Positions 47,060 through 55,520 of a stretch of DNA of 64,000 nucleotides are shown here, one piece after another. The position numbers and the translations under genes were made by a program. The stretch comes from Dehalococcoidia bacterium (GTDB taxonomy: Bacteria; Chloroflexota; Dehalococcoidia; SZUA-161), in contig JAUXAX010000001.1 of the NCBI GenBank assembly GCA_030619685.1, positions 1 through 64,000 on the forward strand. Direction: 5' to 3'. The notes under the pieces are model-generated. The model made no database searches, had not been told where the DNA came from, and saw only the letters and a list, made by a program, of their open reading frames with translations. Within the stretch, counting starts at the first letter, position 1, and every line of letters begins with the position of its first letter.

Positions 47060-47088
47060 CGCGTTTTCTCCCCTCTTTCGGTATCGGT

Positions 47089-48495
47089 TTAGCCCCTCAG
47101 GGGTATCGATTTCCAGAAGTAGTTATGAATTCCATCTTGAGAGGCCAATTTCCTGAAGCTCATCTCCACCGACATCCCTATCTCTATCTCCTCGAGCACT
47201 CTATCAGTCATCAAAGTTGCTATGCGCCCCCCACCCTCAAAATCGATAATCGCAGTCACCCGAGGTGCCTCGCGCCTGCTGCACAGGTTATCCGCGCTGA
47301 AGGTGTATATCTTGCCCCTTTTGTCGGATAGCCTCACTTCGTCGAACTGGTCCTTCGTCCGACATTTCGGACACACCCTTTGCGGCGGATAGTGGATGCC
47401 ACCACAGCCCCGACATTTCAGGCCGTGTAGGGCGAATATCTGGCTACGGTCTCGCCACTGCGCCGATGAGGATATGTAGCCTCCTGGAGGAGTTGGCTGT
47501 GCCTCAAAGGTCAGCAATTCTCGCCACTGCAGGTATATTCGATAGTCATCAACAATCCTCTTTGTTGCTAGATGACCCTTCATGCCTCGTCGGTCCTTAA
47601 TCTTCTTTATCTGATCGGTCACCTTGAGCACTAAGGCATCGCTCCCATTGCCATAGCTAGTAAGGAGTAAGCGGTCTCCCGGTTTCGTCTCCTCCAGTGC
47701 CGCCACCAGCAGCATCAACGGGTAAGCAGTACCTGTATTGCCCATTACATCAAATAGGTGCTCCTGGACCTGCGTTTTGGGATCAAGCTCCAGCCTTCTT
47801 GAGATTTCACCGTGCACCCTTGCAGTGGGAGCTGAGAAAATTGTCTTGGTGAAATCATTGGGGCCAATATCACATTCTTGCAGCAGCGCAGAGACAGTCT
47901 GCATCACCGTGTCCACATAGCCCCTGGAATAAACAAACCGATCCTCCCAAGATCGGATGAAGTCGTCGTCATCTCTCCGCCAGATATCGTGAAGCTCGTT
48001 GGATATAGAATGCCAGGCCTCTATGTCTACGGCCACATCTGAGTCCCCGATGAGGAGCGCTGCAGCGCCATCACCGCAGTTCTGCTCGAAATCGGTCCCC
48101 GGAGCCCCCATGCGACAATCAGCCGCCACCACAAGCACTTGTTTCGCTGTCCCGGCCCTTACGGTATCTAGCGCTGCCCTCAAGGCGGCGGTTCCGGACC
48201 TCAGAGAATTGGAAAAGTCGGCGGTAATGATATCTCGCCGCAGATCGACAGCTGCAGCTATTGTTGTTGCGATCTGCTTTTCCTTATAGGGTGCTGTGGT
48301 TGAGGCGAAAAACAAGCCATCTATTGCCTCCCTATCCCGGCCTTTCAGGCAATCGATTGCGGCTGCCACCGCCATGGTGGTGCTATCCTCATCAAAATTA
48401 CGGACGGCCTTCTCGCCACGCAACCCCTTCATTATCGCCTCACGACTCAGCCGCCAAAGGGGTACGTAAGCTCCGTAAGAGGTGATGCCGGCCAT
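47089..48495 (-). CDS. HMG-CoA-synthase-like protein fused to a zinc-ribbon/OB (DUF35) domain
   Basis: A 468-residue fusion. Residues 1-320 resemble HMG-CoA synthase (GITSYGAYVPLWRLSREAI, GDGAAALLIGD, and GNTGTAYPLMLLVAAL); residues 345-468 form a DUF35-type module with a zinc ribbon (CRGCGGIHYPPQRVCPKC) and an OB fold (TFSADNLCSRREAPRVTAII). At the position where archaeal synthases carry the acyl-accepting cysteine before AGT, this protein has Leu98 (SLRSGTAAL). It may therefore not condense acyl-CoAs itself and may instead channel substrate for the adjacent thiolase. Start ATG 48495 follows AGGAGG. Confidence 0.82.
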   Translation of the reverse strand: MAGITSYGAYVPLWRLSREAIMKGLRGEKAVRNFDEDSTTMAVAAAIDCLKGRDREAIDGLFFASTTAPYKEKQIATTIAAAVDLRRDIITADFSNSLRSGTAALRAALDTVRAGTAKQVLVVAADCRMGAPGTDFEQNCGDGAAALLIGDSDVAVDIEAWHSISNELHDIWRRDDDDFIRSWEDRFVYSRGYVDTVMQTVSALLQECDIGPNDFTKTIFSAPTARVHGEISRRLELDPKTQVQEHLFDVMGNTGTAYPLMLLVAALEETKPGDRLLLTSYGNGSDALVLKVTDQIKKIKDRRGMKGHLATKRIVDDYRIYLQWRELLTFEAQPTPPGGYISSSAQWRDRSQIFALHGLKCRGCGGIHYPPQRVCPKCRTKDQFDEVRLSDKRGKIYTFSADNLCSRREAPRVTAIIDFEGGGRIATLMTDRVLEEIEIGMSVEMSFRKLASQDGIHNYFWKSIPLRG

Positions 48496-48569
48496 CTATT
48501 CCTCCTTGTCGTCAGCTTCAATTAGCCTAAATTAGGATAACAGCCGACGCTGGTGATTGTCAATTCAGA

Positions 48570-48598
48570 TTGCCTCTTTGAGCAAAAGCTGCTAATAT
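48570..48598 (+). promoter_or_regulatory. Sigma-70 type promoter for the S41 protease gene
   Basis: TTGCCT and TAATAT are 17 bases apart; the leader to ATG 48629 is about 24 bases and contains AAGGGGG. Confidence 0.5.
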
Positions 48599-48628
48599 CA
48601 GCATGCCTAGCACTGAAGGGGGACAGCT

Positions 48629-49822
48629 ATGTGGAAAGTGGTTAGGATTGCAACGCCTTTGCTTCTGGTCATAGTCCTTATTGTTGCCTATTTCGGGGGT
48701 GGCTGCGACTGGTCACCGTGGTCAACATCCCCTGCCGAACGGGAGTTCGACCTAATTGAAGAAGCATGGCAAATCATTCTTGATGATTTTGTAGATAGTG
48801 ATGAGCTTGACCTAGACAAGTTGAGCCAGGGCGCAATCGAGGGCCTGATCGAAGCCTTGGATGATCCCTATTCTGCCTATTTCGATGCAGAGCAGTACGC
48901 ACTAAGTCTGGACAGGATAGAGGGATCGTTTGGAGGAATAGGAACGGAGATCACCATCGATGAGGAGGGACAGCTAACAATAGTCGCTCCCTTCATCGGC
49001 ACTCCAGCGCAAAGGGAAGGCATTATGCCTGGAGACAAGATTCTGGAGATCGATGGCGAAACTACCGAAGGCATAAGCCTGATTGAGGCCGCACTCAAAA
49101 TCAGGGGAGAGCCAGGCACCAAGGTTACGCTCCGCGTACTGCACCGTGGCGAAGATGTCCCGGAGGATATCGTGATAACCCGTGAAGAAATAAAGGGGAC
49201 TACCATTAGTCACAAGATGCTTCCCGATACACCAACTCCTACGCCCACACCCACCAATATCGCTTATATAGAGGTTGACTATTTTTCAAGTCGCACCGGA
49301 GACGAGATAGTCTCAGCGCTTGAGGACATAACCGCCAGCGATGTGAGAGGCATCATCCTCGACCTCCGTGACAACCCTGGAGGTATTCTCGAGGCAGCAG
49401 TAGACCTAGCTAGTCAGTTTCTTGAGGAAGGTGTCGTCGCCTATGTGATCGATGGGGAAGGAAATGAGGAGACCTGGGAAGTAAGGGAGGGGGGACTGGC
49501 TACCGACCTGCCACTGGTAGTACTGGTGAACGGCAACAGCGCCAGCGGGAGCGAAGTGGTTGCAGGTGCCCTCCAGGACTACGGACGGGGAATAGTTATT
49601 GGCACCAAGACTCTGGGCAAGGGAAGGGTCAACCGTTTTCACGAGTTAAGCGATGGTTCTGCCATCTATATCACCATCGCCTGGTGGTACACCCCCAATG
49701 GGCGGCAAATAGAGGGACAAGGGATCTTGCCGGATGTCACGGTCGAGAGAACAGCAGAGGATATTGAGCGTGGTTATGATCCTCAGCTTGAGCGAGCAAT
49801 CGAGTATATCAAGAGCCAGTGA
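48629..49822 (+). CDS. C-terminal processing peptidase (S41, CtpA/Prc type)
   Basis: A 397-residue serine protease, exported and anchored by an N-terminal hydrophobic segment (about residues 8-24). A PDZ domain (about 85-170; GIGTEITIDEEGQLTIV, GIMPGDKILEIDGE) is followed by the peptidase domain with catalytic Ser306 (NSASGSEVVAGAL) and Lys331 (TLGKGRV), 25 residues apart as in the family. A short PTPTPTPT linker (around residue 200) joins PDZ and catalytic parts, which echoes the PT linker protein at 22-24 kb. It trims proteins in the cell envelope. Confidence 0.94.
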   Translation: MWKVVRIATPLLLVIVLIVAYFGGGCDWSPWSTSPAEREFDLIEEAWQIILDDFVDSDELDLDKLSQGAIEGLIEALDDPYSAYFDAEQYALSLDRIEGSFGGIGTEITIDEEGQLTIVAPFIGTPAQREGIMPGDKILEIDGETTEGISLIEAALKIRGEPGTKVTLRVLHRGEDVPEDIVITREEIKGTTISHKMLPDTPTPTPTPTNIAYIEVDYFSSRTGDEIVSALEDITASDVRGIILDLRDNPGGILEAAVDLASQFLEEGVVAYVIDGEGNEETWEVREGGLATDLPLVVLVNGNSASGSEVVAGALQDYGRGIVIGTKTLGKGRVNRFHELSDGSAIYITIAWWYTPNGRQIEGQGILPDVTVERTAEDIERGYDPQLERAIEYIKSQ

Positions 49823-49846
49823 TGAGAAACAGCGCTCGACGAATGG

Positions 49847-49965
49847 TAAGCGTTCAGTCAGCAGCTTTCAGTAAATTCCCCTAAATCCCCCTTTTCTAAA
49901 GGGGGGCTAAGGGGGATTTTGTGACCTTTTAATCGGAAAAGCTGAGTGCTGATAGCTGAATACTT
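49847..49965 (+). repeat. MITE-like palindromic repeat, copy 2
   Basis: On the plus strand this reads AGCGTTCAGTCAGCAGCTTT, then AAATCCCCCTTTTCTAAAGG, then GGCTAAGGGGGATTTTGTGA, and ends GAGTGCTGATAGCTGAATAC. It is clearly the same element as 25489-25607 in the opposite orientation. The C-rich and G-rich arms pair into a hairpin, and the ends form imperfect inverted repeats. It lies just after the protease gene and could also act as a terminator. Confidence 0.8.
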
Positions 49966-50002
49966 GCCATTATTGAATGAACCGACCACTTCCAACCTGC
50001 TG

Positions 50003-50031
50003 TTGCTGTTCTCTGGTTATCGTAGTATATT
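50003..50031 (+). promoter_or_regulatory. Sigma-70 type promoter for the small membrane protein pair
   Basis: TTGCTG and TATATT are 17 bases apart; the leader of about 30 bases includes GGGGGAGGT before ATG 50068. Confidence 0.5.
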
Positions 50032-50067
50032 AGTTACCGAGGCAAAACTCGGGGGAGGTAACGCTTT

Positions 50068-50358
50068 ATGCTTGAGCAATTTCGCGATGTAATGATCATC
50101 ATCTCTGCCCTTCTGGTGATCGTGTCTGCCCTCATATTCTCTGTTCTAACAATCGTTATTTTCCGCAAGTTGTCCCCCACCGTGGGTGCAGCACGGGGCT
50201 TCCTCTCTGACATTCGAACCGTTTCCTCTTTTGTATCCGGTAGAGTGGCCAAGCCACTCACGACGGGTGCTATTTTCGCTGCGGGGATGCGAAAGGCTAT
50301 AACCACCCTATCGAAACGCTCTCACAGAAAGGAGAAAGACGATGGCAACGGAAAATAA
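50068..50358 (+). CDS. Small membrane protein, hypothetical
   Basis: A 96-residue protein with one N-terminal membrane helix (about residues 8-34, MIIISALLVIVSALIFSVL) and a basic C-terminal part (KAITTLSKRSHRKEKD). It overlaps the next gene by 17 bases; that gene encodes a YtxH-type protein. Such pairs are often part of general or envelope stress responses. I do not recognise a family. Confidence 0.75.
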   Translation: MLEQFRDVMIIISALLVIVSALIFSVLTIVIFRKLSPTVGAARGFLSDIRTVSSFVSGRVAKPLTTGAIFAAGMRKAITTLSKRSHRKEKDDGNGK

Positions 50359-50587
50359 TGGCTCGAGCTTCATCGCCGGCCTACTCTTGGGCGGCATTAT
50401 AGGAGCAGGTCTGGGGCTTCTATTTGCACCGCAGCCCGGAGAGAAGACCCGCGAGCAACTGCGAGGTAAAGTAGACGAGTTAATGTCACTGGGTAGGTCA
50501 GCATGGGAGGAGGGAAAAGAGGCTGCAAGTCAAAAGAGGGATGAACTTAAGGCGAAGTTTGAGCAGGCGAGAGGAAAAGTTGACTAG
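50342..50587 (+). CDS. YtxH domain protein
   Basis: An 81-residue YtxH-like protein: a glycine-rich membrane segment (FIAGLLLGGIIGAGLGLLFA, then PQPGEKTRE) followed by a charged amphipathic helix. In Bacillus the family is linked to general stress. AGAAAGGAG precedes the ATG. It is co-transcribed with the small membrane protein upstream. Confidence 0.85.
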   Translation: MATENNGSSFIAGLLLGGIIGAGLGLLFAPQPGEKTREQLRGKVDELMSLGRSAWEEGKEAASQKRDELKAKFEQARGKVD

Positions 50588-50608
50588 TCTCCCCTATTTA
50601 GAAATCCT

Positions 50609-51430
50609 TCATGACGATGCTACGTTTTTCGGATAGGAGCCAATAATCTTTAAGAAACCAGTTTTCTCTCGAAGGTCTCGTAAAGCCTGACTACAAATAT
50701 CATCCTCCATATGCCCTTCCAAATCGACATAGAAGACATACTCCCAAGGTCTATCCTTGCTTGGCCTTGATTCCAGTTTAGTCAGGTTTATGCCCCTGGT
50801 GGCGAGGGCACCCAGGCAGTCATATAGGGCACCGGGGGTGTTTTTTGTGGCAAAGACAAGCGATGTCTTATTCTCATCAGCGTACTCAGCCTTCTTCTTC
50901 GAGACTACAAAGAATTTGGTGTAGTTATCAGTGATTGTTTGAATATCCTCGGCCAGTATTGACATCTGGTAGATTTCGGATACCCTCTTACTTGCCACTG
51001 CGGCGCAGTTTACCAGACCCTTTTCCCTTATCAACTTCGCACTGCCAGCGGTATCATAGGTGGGCACGATTTCAACCTCCAGCCCCCTCAAGAATTGCTC
51101 GCATTGAGCCAGGGCCTGAGGGTGAGAGTAAACCGTCTTTATGCTAGCCAGGCTCTCGCCTGGAGGTGCCATGAGACAATGGTTTACCTCTAGAGCGATC
51201 TCGCCGTAGATATTGAGATCATACTTTAATAACAGGTCGTAGGTCTCGTTGATACTGCCTGCCTGTGAGTTCTCCACAGGAACAACCCCAAAATCAGCCT
51301 TGCCTTCGGTCACAGCTTCAAAAAGATCAGCAAGGGAGCGACAGGGTAAGAGCTCAACATCGCCGAAAAACCTTAGTACGGCGTCTTCGCTGAAAGCACC
51401 TCGTTCCCCTTGAAACACGACCCTGGTCAT
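50609..51430 (-). CDS. pheA: Prephenate dehydratase
   Basis: PheA converts prephenate to phenylpyruvate, the committed step to phenylalanine. The 273-residue stand-alone enzyme has the catalytic domain (about 1-180; VVFQGERGAFSEDA, VPVENSQAGSI, DNYTKFFVV with the T-x-F motif) and a C-terminal ACT domain for feedback by phenylalanine (LVFATKNTPGALYDCLGALA, ESRPSKDRPWEYVFYVD). No other aromatic amino-acid genes are adjacent. Confidence 0.95.
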   Translation of the reverse strand: MTRVVFQGERGAFSEDAVLRFFGDVELLPCRSLADLFEAVTEGKADFGVVPVENSQAGSINETYDLLLKYDLNIYGEIALEVNHCLMAPPGESLASIKTVYSHPQALAQCEQFLRGLEVEIVPTYDTAGSAKLIREKGLVNCAAVASKRVSEIYQMSILAEDIQTITDNYTKFFVVSKKKAEYADENKTSLVFATKNTPGALYDCLGALATRGINLTKLESRPSKDRPWEYVFYVDLEGHMEDDICSQALRDLREKTGFLKIIGSYPKNVASS

Positions 51431-51466
51431 TCTTCCCTTCTAACCAAGCGCCTGGCAGGCAATCTA

Positions 51467-52129
51467 TCATTTGCCACTCAGCATCGTCCGCATTGCCTCC
51501 TCGTTCTCAGCACTTGTAATTACCACCACCTCATCCTCAGCCTCGAGAACGGTTTCCACTGTTGGGATTTGAGGACCTTTGTCTTTGCCAATCACCAGTA
51601 AAACGGCGCTCCCTTTAGGCAAACGGAAGGAGCCAATCTTTTTCCCCACTACCTTTGAACCGGGGGGAATCTTAACCTCAACAACCTCAAGAGTACCGCT
51701 CTTCAATTTAAGCAAGGGGATCAAGGGGTGTGAAGGAAGCTCCTGCTCGATATGTGCCAGGATAAGGTTGGTGCTGCTCACGGTTGCATCAATGCCTAGC
51801 ATCTCGAAAATAGTCTCGTTCTCAGGGTTTGTAATACGGGCAATAGTGCGCGGGACATTGAACCTATGCTTGGCCACCTGGCAAGCCACCAGATTGTCCT
51901 CGTCGCCATCAGTGACAGCAACAAGCATATCTGCCCTGCCGGTGCCAACAGCGTCCTGGGTGGCTGCCTCACAACCATCACCACGGTAGACGATTTCGCC
52001 CAACTCTTCACAGAGGCTTTCGCATCTAGCAGCGTCCTGCTCCAGGATCAGCACCTCATGGCCATCACTGAGCAATATCCTCGCGAGATGATGGCCGACC
52101 TCGCCACCTCCAACTATGATGATATACAT
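51467..52129 (-). CDS. TrkA-type potassium transport regulator
   Basis: A 220-residue cytosolic regulator with RCK-N (about 1-130; MYIIIVGGGEVGHHLA, VTDGDEDNLVACQVAKHRF) and RCK-C (about 135-215; VVEVKIPPGSKVVGKKIG) domains. It binds NAD(H) or adenine nucleotides and gates a Trk/Ktr-type potassium channel, which is not in this window. It follows a second RCK-N-only gene by six bases. Confidence 0.92.
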   Translation of the reverse strand: MYIIIVGGGEVGHHLARILLSDGHEVLILEQDAARCESLCEELGEIVYRGDGCEAATQDAVGTGRADMLVAVTDGDEDNLVACQVAKHRFNVPRTIARITNPENETIFEMLGIDATVSSTNLILAHIEQELPSHPLIPLLKLKSGTLEVVEVKIPPGSKVVGKKIGSFRLPKGSAVLLVIGKDKGPQIPTVETVLEAEDEVVVITSAENEEAMRTMLSGK

Positions 52130-52135
52130 GCTTCC

Positions 52136-52534
52136 CTAACCTTCAACCCTCTCTTTCAGAAGTCCCGCCATCACCTTGGTGGGGCTAACAGACTCTATTC
52201 CCAGATTGTGGTACATCTCCTCGCGTATCGGGTCGTAAATACGGGAAACCACCTTAGGCACGTGGTAGATATGCTTAGCGATCTGACAGGCCATTACATT
52301 GCGGTTGTCTCCTTGTGTTACAGTTACGAAGACGTCTGCCTCCTCTATCCCCGCCTTCTTGAGCGCCTCCTCCTCTAGCCCGTTGCCCACCATCGCCAAG
52401 CCATTGAAGGTTGGAGGAAGTTTCCTGAAGCTATAGGGCTCAACATCCATGATGGTAACCTTGTGCCCCTCAGCATCCAACATGCCCGCCAATTGAGCGC
52501 CAACACGACTACAGCCCATTATGATCACGTTCAT
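52136..52534 (-). CDS. TrkA N-domain (RCK-N) protein
   Basis: A 132-residue protein that consists only of the RCK-N Rossmann domain (MNVIIMGCSRVGAQLAGMLD, VTQGDNRNVMACQIAKHIY). In E. coli TrkA the two RCK halves are fused; here an N-only protein and a full-length one lie next to each other and probably form a mixed ring on the channel. It lies between the universal stress protein gene and the longer TrkA gene. Confidence 0.9.
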   Translation of the reverse strand: MNVIIMGCSRVGAQLAGMLDAEGHKVTIMDVEPYSFRKLPPTFNGLAMVGNGLEEEALKKAGIEEADVFVTVTQGDNRNVMACQIAKHIYHVPKVVSRIYDPIREEMYHNLGIESVSPTKVMAGLLKERVEG

Positions 52535-52540
52535 GGTAGA

Positions 52541-52978
52541 TCAGCGCTCCTCCCCAGGGATTGGCTCTCGGTAAATCAGTACCCGGCAGGGAGCATTCTT
52601 AAGTACATAAGGTATTATAGTCCCCAAACTGAATTCCCCGAACTCCCTCTTGTAACTGATTCCGATGGTGATCAGGTCAACACCGCGCTCTATCGCATCC
52701 TCGACCACTGCTGGGCCTATCTCACGCGCTTGCAGCGGGTCAGTCTCAACATCGCAGTCCTCCTCCTCAGCAATGCGCTCTGCTTGGCCAAGAACCTGTT
52801 CCGCCCTCTCGATCTGCGGTCTAACTTCAGCATCGAGAGGTAGAGTGCGATCCACTTGGATCACATATGTCACATATATCTTGCCCCCAGCTTTCTTGGC
52901 CAGTTGGCAGGATAGCCTTATCGCCTCTTCATCTACCGTACTTCCATTAACAGGAACTAAAACCTTCTTAGGACGCAT
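52541..52978 (-). CDS. Universal stress protein (UspA family)
   Basis: A 145-residue UspA-fold protein from ATG 52978: KKVLVPVNGSTVDEEAIRLS at the start and DLITIGISYKREFGEFSLGT near the end, close to the ATP-binding G-x2-G-x9-G(S/T) pattern but not perfectly kept. The open frame extends upstream to 53098 without a start signal. With the two trkA genes it forms an operon, suggesting a link to potassium or turgor control. Confidence 0.88.
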   Translation of the reverse strand: MRPKKVLVPVNGSTVDEEAIRLSCQLAKKAGGKIYVTYVIQVDRTLPLDAEVRPQIERAEQVLGQAERIAEEEDCDVETDPLQAREIGPAVVEDAIERGVDLITIGISYKREFGEFSLGTIIPYVLKNAPCRVLIYREPIPGEER

Positions 52979-53091
52979 CGTTCCTCTCCGTTGCCAGAAA
53001 AAACTGTCGCTTTGCAAAAGCGTTGAGTATCTATTATAGTGCCTTTTGTAAAGCCTTGCAAAAGGGTATGAGTTATGAACGACGCTTTCAC

Positions 53092-53119
53092 TTGTCAAAT
53101 CTTTTTGGAGTGCTAAAAT
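53092..53119 (+). promoter_or_regulatory. Promoter for tRNA-Arg
   Basis: TTGTCA and TAAAAT are 16 bases apart and end 20 bases before the mature tRNA 5' end. Confidence 0.5.
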
Positions 53120-53139
53120 GGGGGGGCAGGCCTCAAAAC

Positions 53140-53215
<76 letters not shown>

Positions 53216-53391
53216 GCTTCGAAGAGAGGGGGTCCTGAAGGGAAGGTTCTTCTCGGTTGTGGTTGGTGAGTGGACTATAGGAGTTTCATAGAGGTTTCAG
53301 ACCAGAAACAAGAAACCTACGGCTCCCTGGAATTAGGGCCATAGGCTAAACGTTTCTCAACTTTGGTTATGACGATTATTGTGGCATATAC

Positions 53392-53526
53392 TCAAACGAA
53401 CAAAGAAGCTATGAAGATATGAAAGGCCATGCCGATCAATGTACCAACAATGACGACAGCAGGCATAGTGAGTAAACCCAAAACATAGACAGTACTAATC
53501 AGCAAAGCATTGATAACTATATCCAC
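53392..53526 (-). CDS. 44-residue hydrophobic peptide behind the recombinase fragment
   Basis: From GTG 53526 the frame reads MDIVINALLISTVYVLGLLT, then MPAVVIVGTLIGMAFHIFIA and SLFV. It is hydrophobic throughout and would cross the membrane once or twice. A GAGGTGAT site sits four bases before the GTG and overlaps the end of the recombinase frame, so translational coupling is plausible. Too small for a firm call; holin-like or toxin-like peptides have this appearance. Confidence 0.45.
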   Translation of the reverse strand: MDIVINALLISTVYVLGLLTMPAVVIVGTLIGMAFHIFIASLFV

Positions 53527-53535
53527 ATCATCACC

Positions 53536-53808
53536 TCAACTCCACCTTATCTGTGCCTTCGCCCGAGCCGAGTCCTCATCGCTGGCCCGACTGTAGACAA
53601 GGGTGCTACCTATAGTTGCATGACCCAAGGCTTCCTGCATAATAAAAGGATGGACGCCTTGCTCTCGGAGATGCATAGCGTGGCTATGCCGAAGCGTATG
53701 GGCATGAATCCAAGTCCAAGTACTATCAGGAGGTGCAGGCAGAATCTTCTTGCCACACCACCTACAACGGGCTTGCTTAGCCTTATCTTTCTTCGGCTTA
53801 CTTGGCAT
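53536..53808 (-). pseudogene. Tyrosine recombinase, C-terminal fragment
   Basis: A 90-residue frame contains the C-terminal catalytic part of a phage-type integrase: HTLRHSHAMHLREQG (box II His and Arg), EALGHATIGSTLVYSR (second His and the nucleophilic Tyr). The first catalytic Arg and the whole N-terminal DNA-binding half are missing. An N-terminal basic stretch with one CRWCGKK pair precedes the catalytic part. It has its own GGGAG site and a TATAAT upstream, so the fragment may still be expressed. It is probably the relic of an element that used the tRNA-Arg. Confidence 0.75.
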
Positions 53809-53911
53809 CTGGCTTCTCCCACCCCCATTATATCACAACTACACTGATGCTTTGATTTAGCCTAACCTCCATTACCAACCAAGACCGAGTAGTACCTCGA
53901 TTGCAAGTCAG

Positions 53912-53940
53912 TTGACAATAGTGCTGTGCTGTGTTATAAG
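53912..53940 (+). promoter_or_regulatory. Strong sigma-70 promoter for the carboxylase operon
   Basis: TTGACA and TATAAG are 17 bases apart. The leader of about 70 bases ends with AAAGGAGGA before ATG 54018. It is one of the best promoters in the window. Confidence 0.7.
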
Positions 53941-54017
53941 GCGGAGATTTCCTTGTTTGAACACCGTCAGTTGTTTCATCGTGGGCCTGTAGGAGAAGAG
54001 AGTGGAAAGGAGGAACC

Positions 54018-55421
54018 ATGAACAAGGTATTCGCCAGCCCTGAAGAAGCCATTTGGGATATTGAGGATGGTGCCAGTGTTATCATCGGCGGCCCTGGCAC
54101 GCCGACCGCATCCCCGACCAGCCTCATTCGGGCTCTAAGGGACAAGGGCAGCAAAAACCTGATGATTATCTGCAACACTGTAGGATTTAGCCCCTACGCC
54201 GCCATAGTCCTGGTGGAAAACAGGCAGGTTAACAGACTCCGTGCCGCCTTCGGGGGTATTGCCAGGTTGCCTACAGCTACTGAGGAGCAAATTAAGGCTG
54301 GCGAGATAGATTTTGAGCTTATCCCCCAAGGCACGCTTTGTGAACGGCTGAGGGCAGGTGCGGCTGGAATCGCGGGTATATACACGCCTACCGGGGTAGG
54401 TACTGTGGTGGAAACAGGGAAGGAAAAACGGATTTTCGGAGATAGAGAGTATCTCCTTGAAACTGCTCTCAGAGCTGATTTCGCTCTCATCCCCGCTCAC
54501 AAAGCTGATACCATGGGAAACGTGGTATTCCGAAGGTCAGGGCACAATTTTAATCCGGTGTTCATTGCAGCGGCGAAGACCTCCATTGTGGAGGCAGAGG
54601 AGGTCGTAGAGACAGGAGAGCTGGATCCTGAATCGATAGACATCTCAGGCATCTATGTTGACCGTGTTGTCAAGAGTACTTTCGATCGTCATCGAGCGAA
54701 AGACGAGTGGAGACCTATGCTGGCCAGGGCCCTGATGCTAGGTGCTCCGATAGAGAGAGGCAGCAAGACAGGGCTGAGCCGGGAGCTTATTGCCCTTCGG
54801 GCATCAAAGGAACTCATGCCGGGGGACTGGGTTAACCTCGGGATTGGCATACCAACCATTGTCTCACTGTTCCTCCCTGAGGGCGTTAACCTCCACGCTG
54901 AGATAGGCATTCTAGCAAATGGTCCGCCGCCGAAACCGGACGAGGAAGTGGATATAGACACCTGGGGTGCCAGTGCTGAGTGGCTCACAGTCAGGCCAGG
55001 GACATCGTTTTGCTCGAACCTGGAGGCATTTGCTATGGCCAGGGTTGGTCGCGTTGCCACGGTGATTCTAGGGGCCTTTCAGGTTTCGGAGAAGGGGGAC
55101 CTCGCTAATGTTTGGTCACCAGAGATGGGAGCCCCTGGCGTTGGTGGCGCCATGGACCTGGTAGCAGGTAAGGCAAGGGTAATAATCCTTATGGAACACA
55201 CTACCAAGGATAACAAGCCCAGGATCTTAAAGGAGTGTAGCTACCCGCTCACCGGGGTTCGCTGCGTCTCCCTGATCATTACCGACCTCGCAGTCATCGA
55301 AGTTACACCACAGGGCTTGGTACTTAACGAACTTGCCCCGGGATGGACCGCAGAAGAGATCCAGGCTCTCACCGAGCCGGAGTTGATAGTAAACCTCGAG
55401 CTTAAGGAAATGGAGCTCTGA
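54018..55421 (+). CDS. Fused alpha-beta CoA-transferase (family I)
   Basis: A 467-residue protein with both halves of a family I CoA-transferase: alpha-like (about 1-240; DGASVIIGGPGTPTASPTSL, FALIPAHKADTMGN) and beta-like (245-467; GDWVNLGIGIPTIVSLFLP, then HAEIGILANGP where the catalytic glutamate of SENG-type motifs is retained). Such enzymes move CoA between acyl groups, e.g. to acetoacetate. It is the first gene of the operon with three carboxylase-type subunits, so acetoacetate or a related beta-keto acid is the likely acceptor. Substrate inferred from context. Confidence 0.85.
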   Translation: MNKVFASPEEAIWDIEDGASVIIGGPGTPTASPTSLIRALRDKGSKNLMIICNTVGFSPYAAIVLVENRQVNRLRAAFGGIARLPTATEEQIKAGEIDFELIPQGTLCERLRAGAAGIAGIYTPTGVGTVVETGKEKRIFGDREYLLETALRADFALIPAHKADTMGNVVFRRSGHNFNPVFIAAAKTSIVEAEEVVETGELDPESIDISGIYVDRVVKSTFDRHRAKDEWRPMLARALMLGAPIERGSKTGLSRELIALRASKELMPGDWVNLGIGIPTIVSLFLPEGVNLHAEIGILANGPPPKPDEEVDIDTWGASAEWLTVRPGTSFCSNLEAFAMARVGRVATVILGAFQVSEKGDLANVWSPEMGAPGVGGAMDLVAGKARVIILMEHTTKDNKPRILKECSYPLTGVRCVSLIITDLAVIEVTPQGLVLNELAPGWTAEEIQALTEPELIVNLELKEMEL

Positions 55422-55520
55422 TTGGAATCATTTCTATCTGCAGACCAGGGTGTCGCCTCTGAAGATCCAGGGTCTCAGAAAGGGCTTTAAGAGACAAGAC
55501 AAGAGGGGAGGTAAGGTGAA

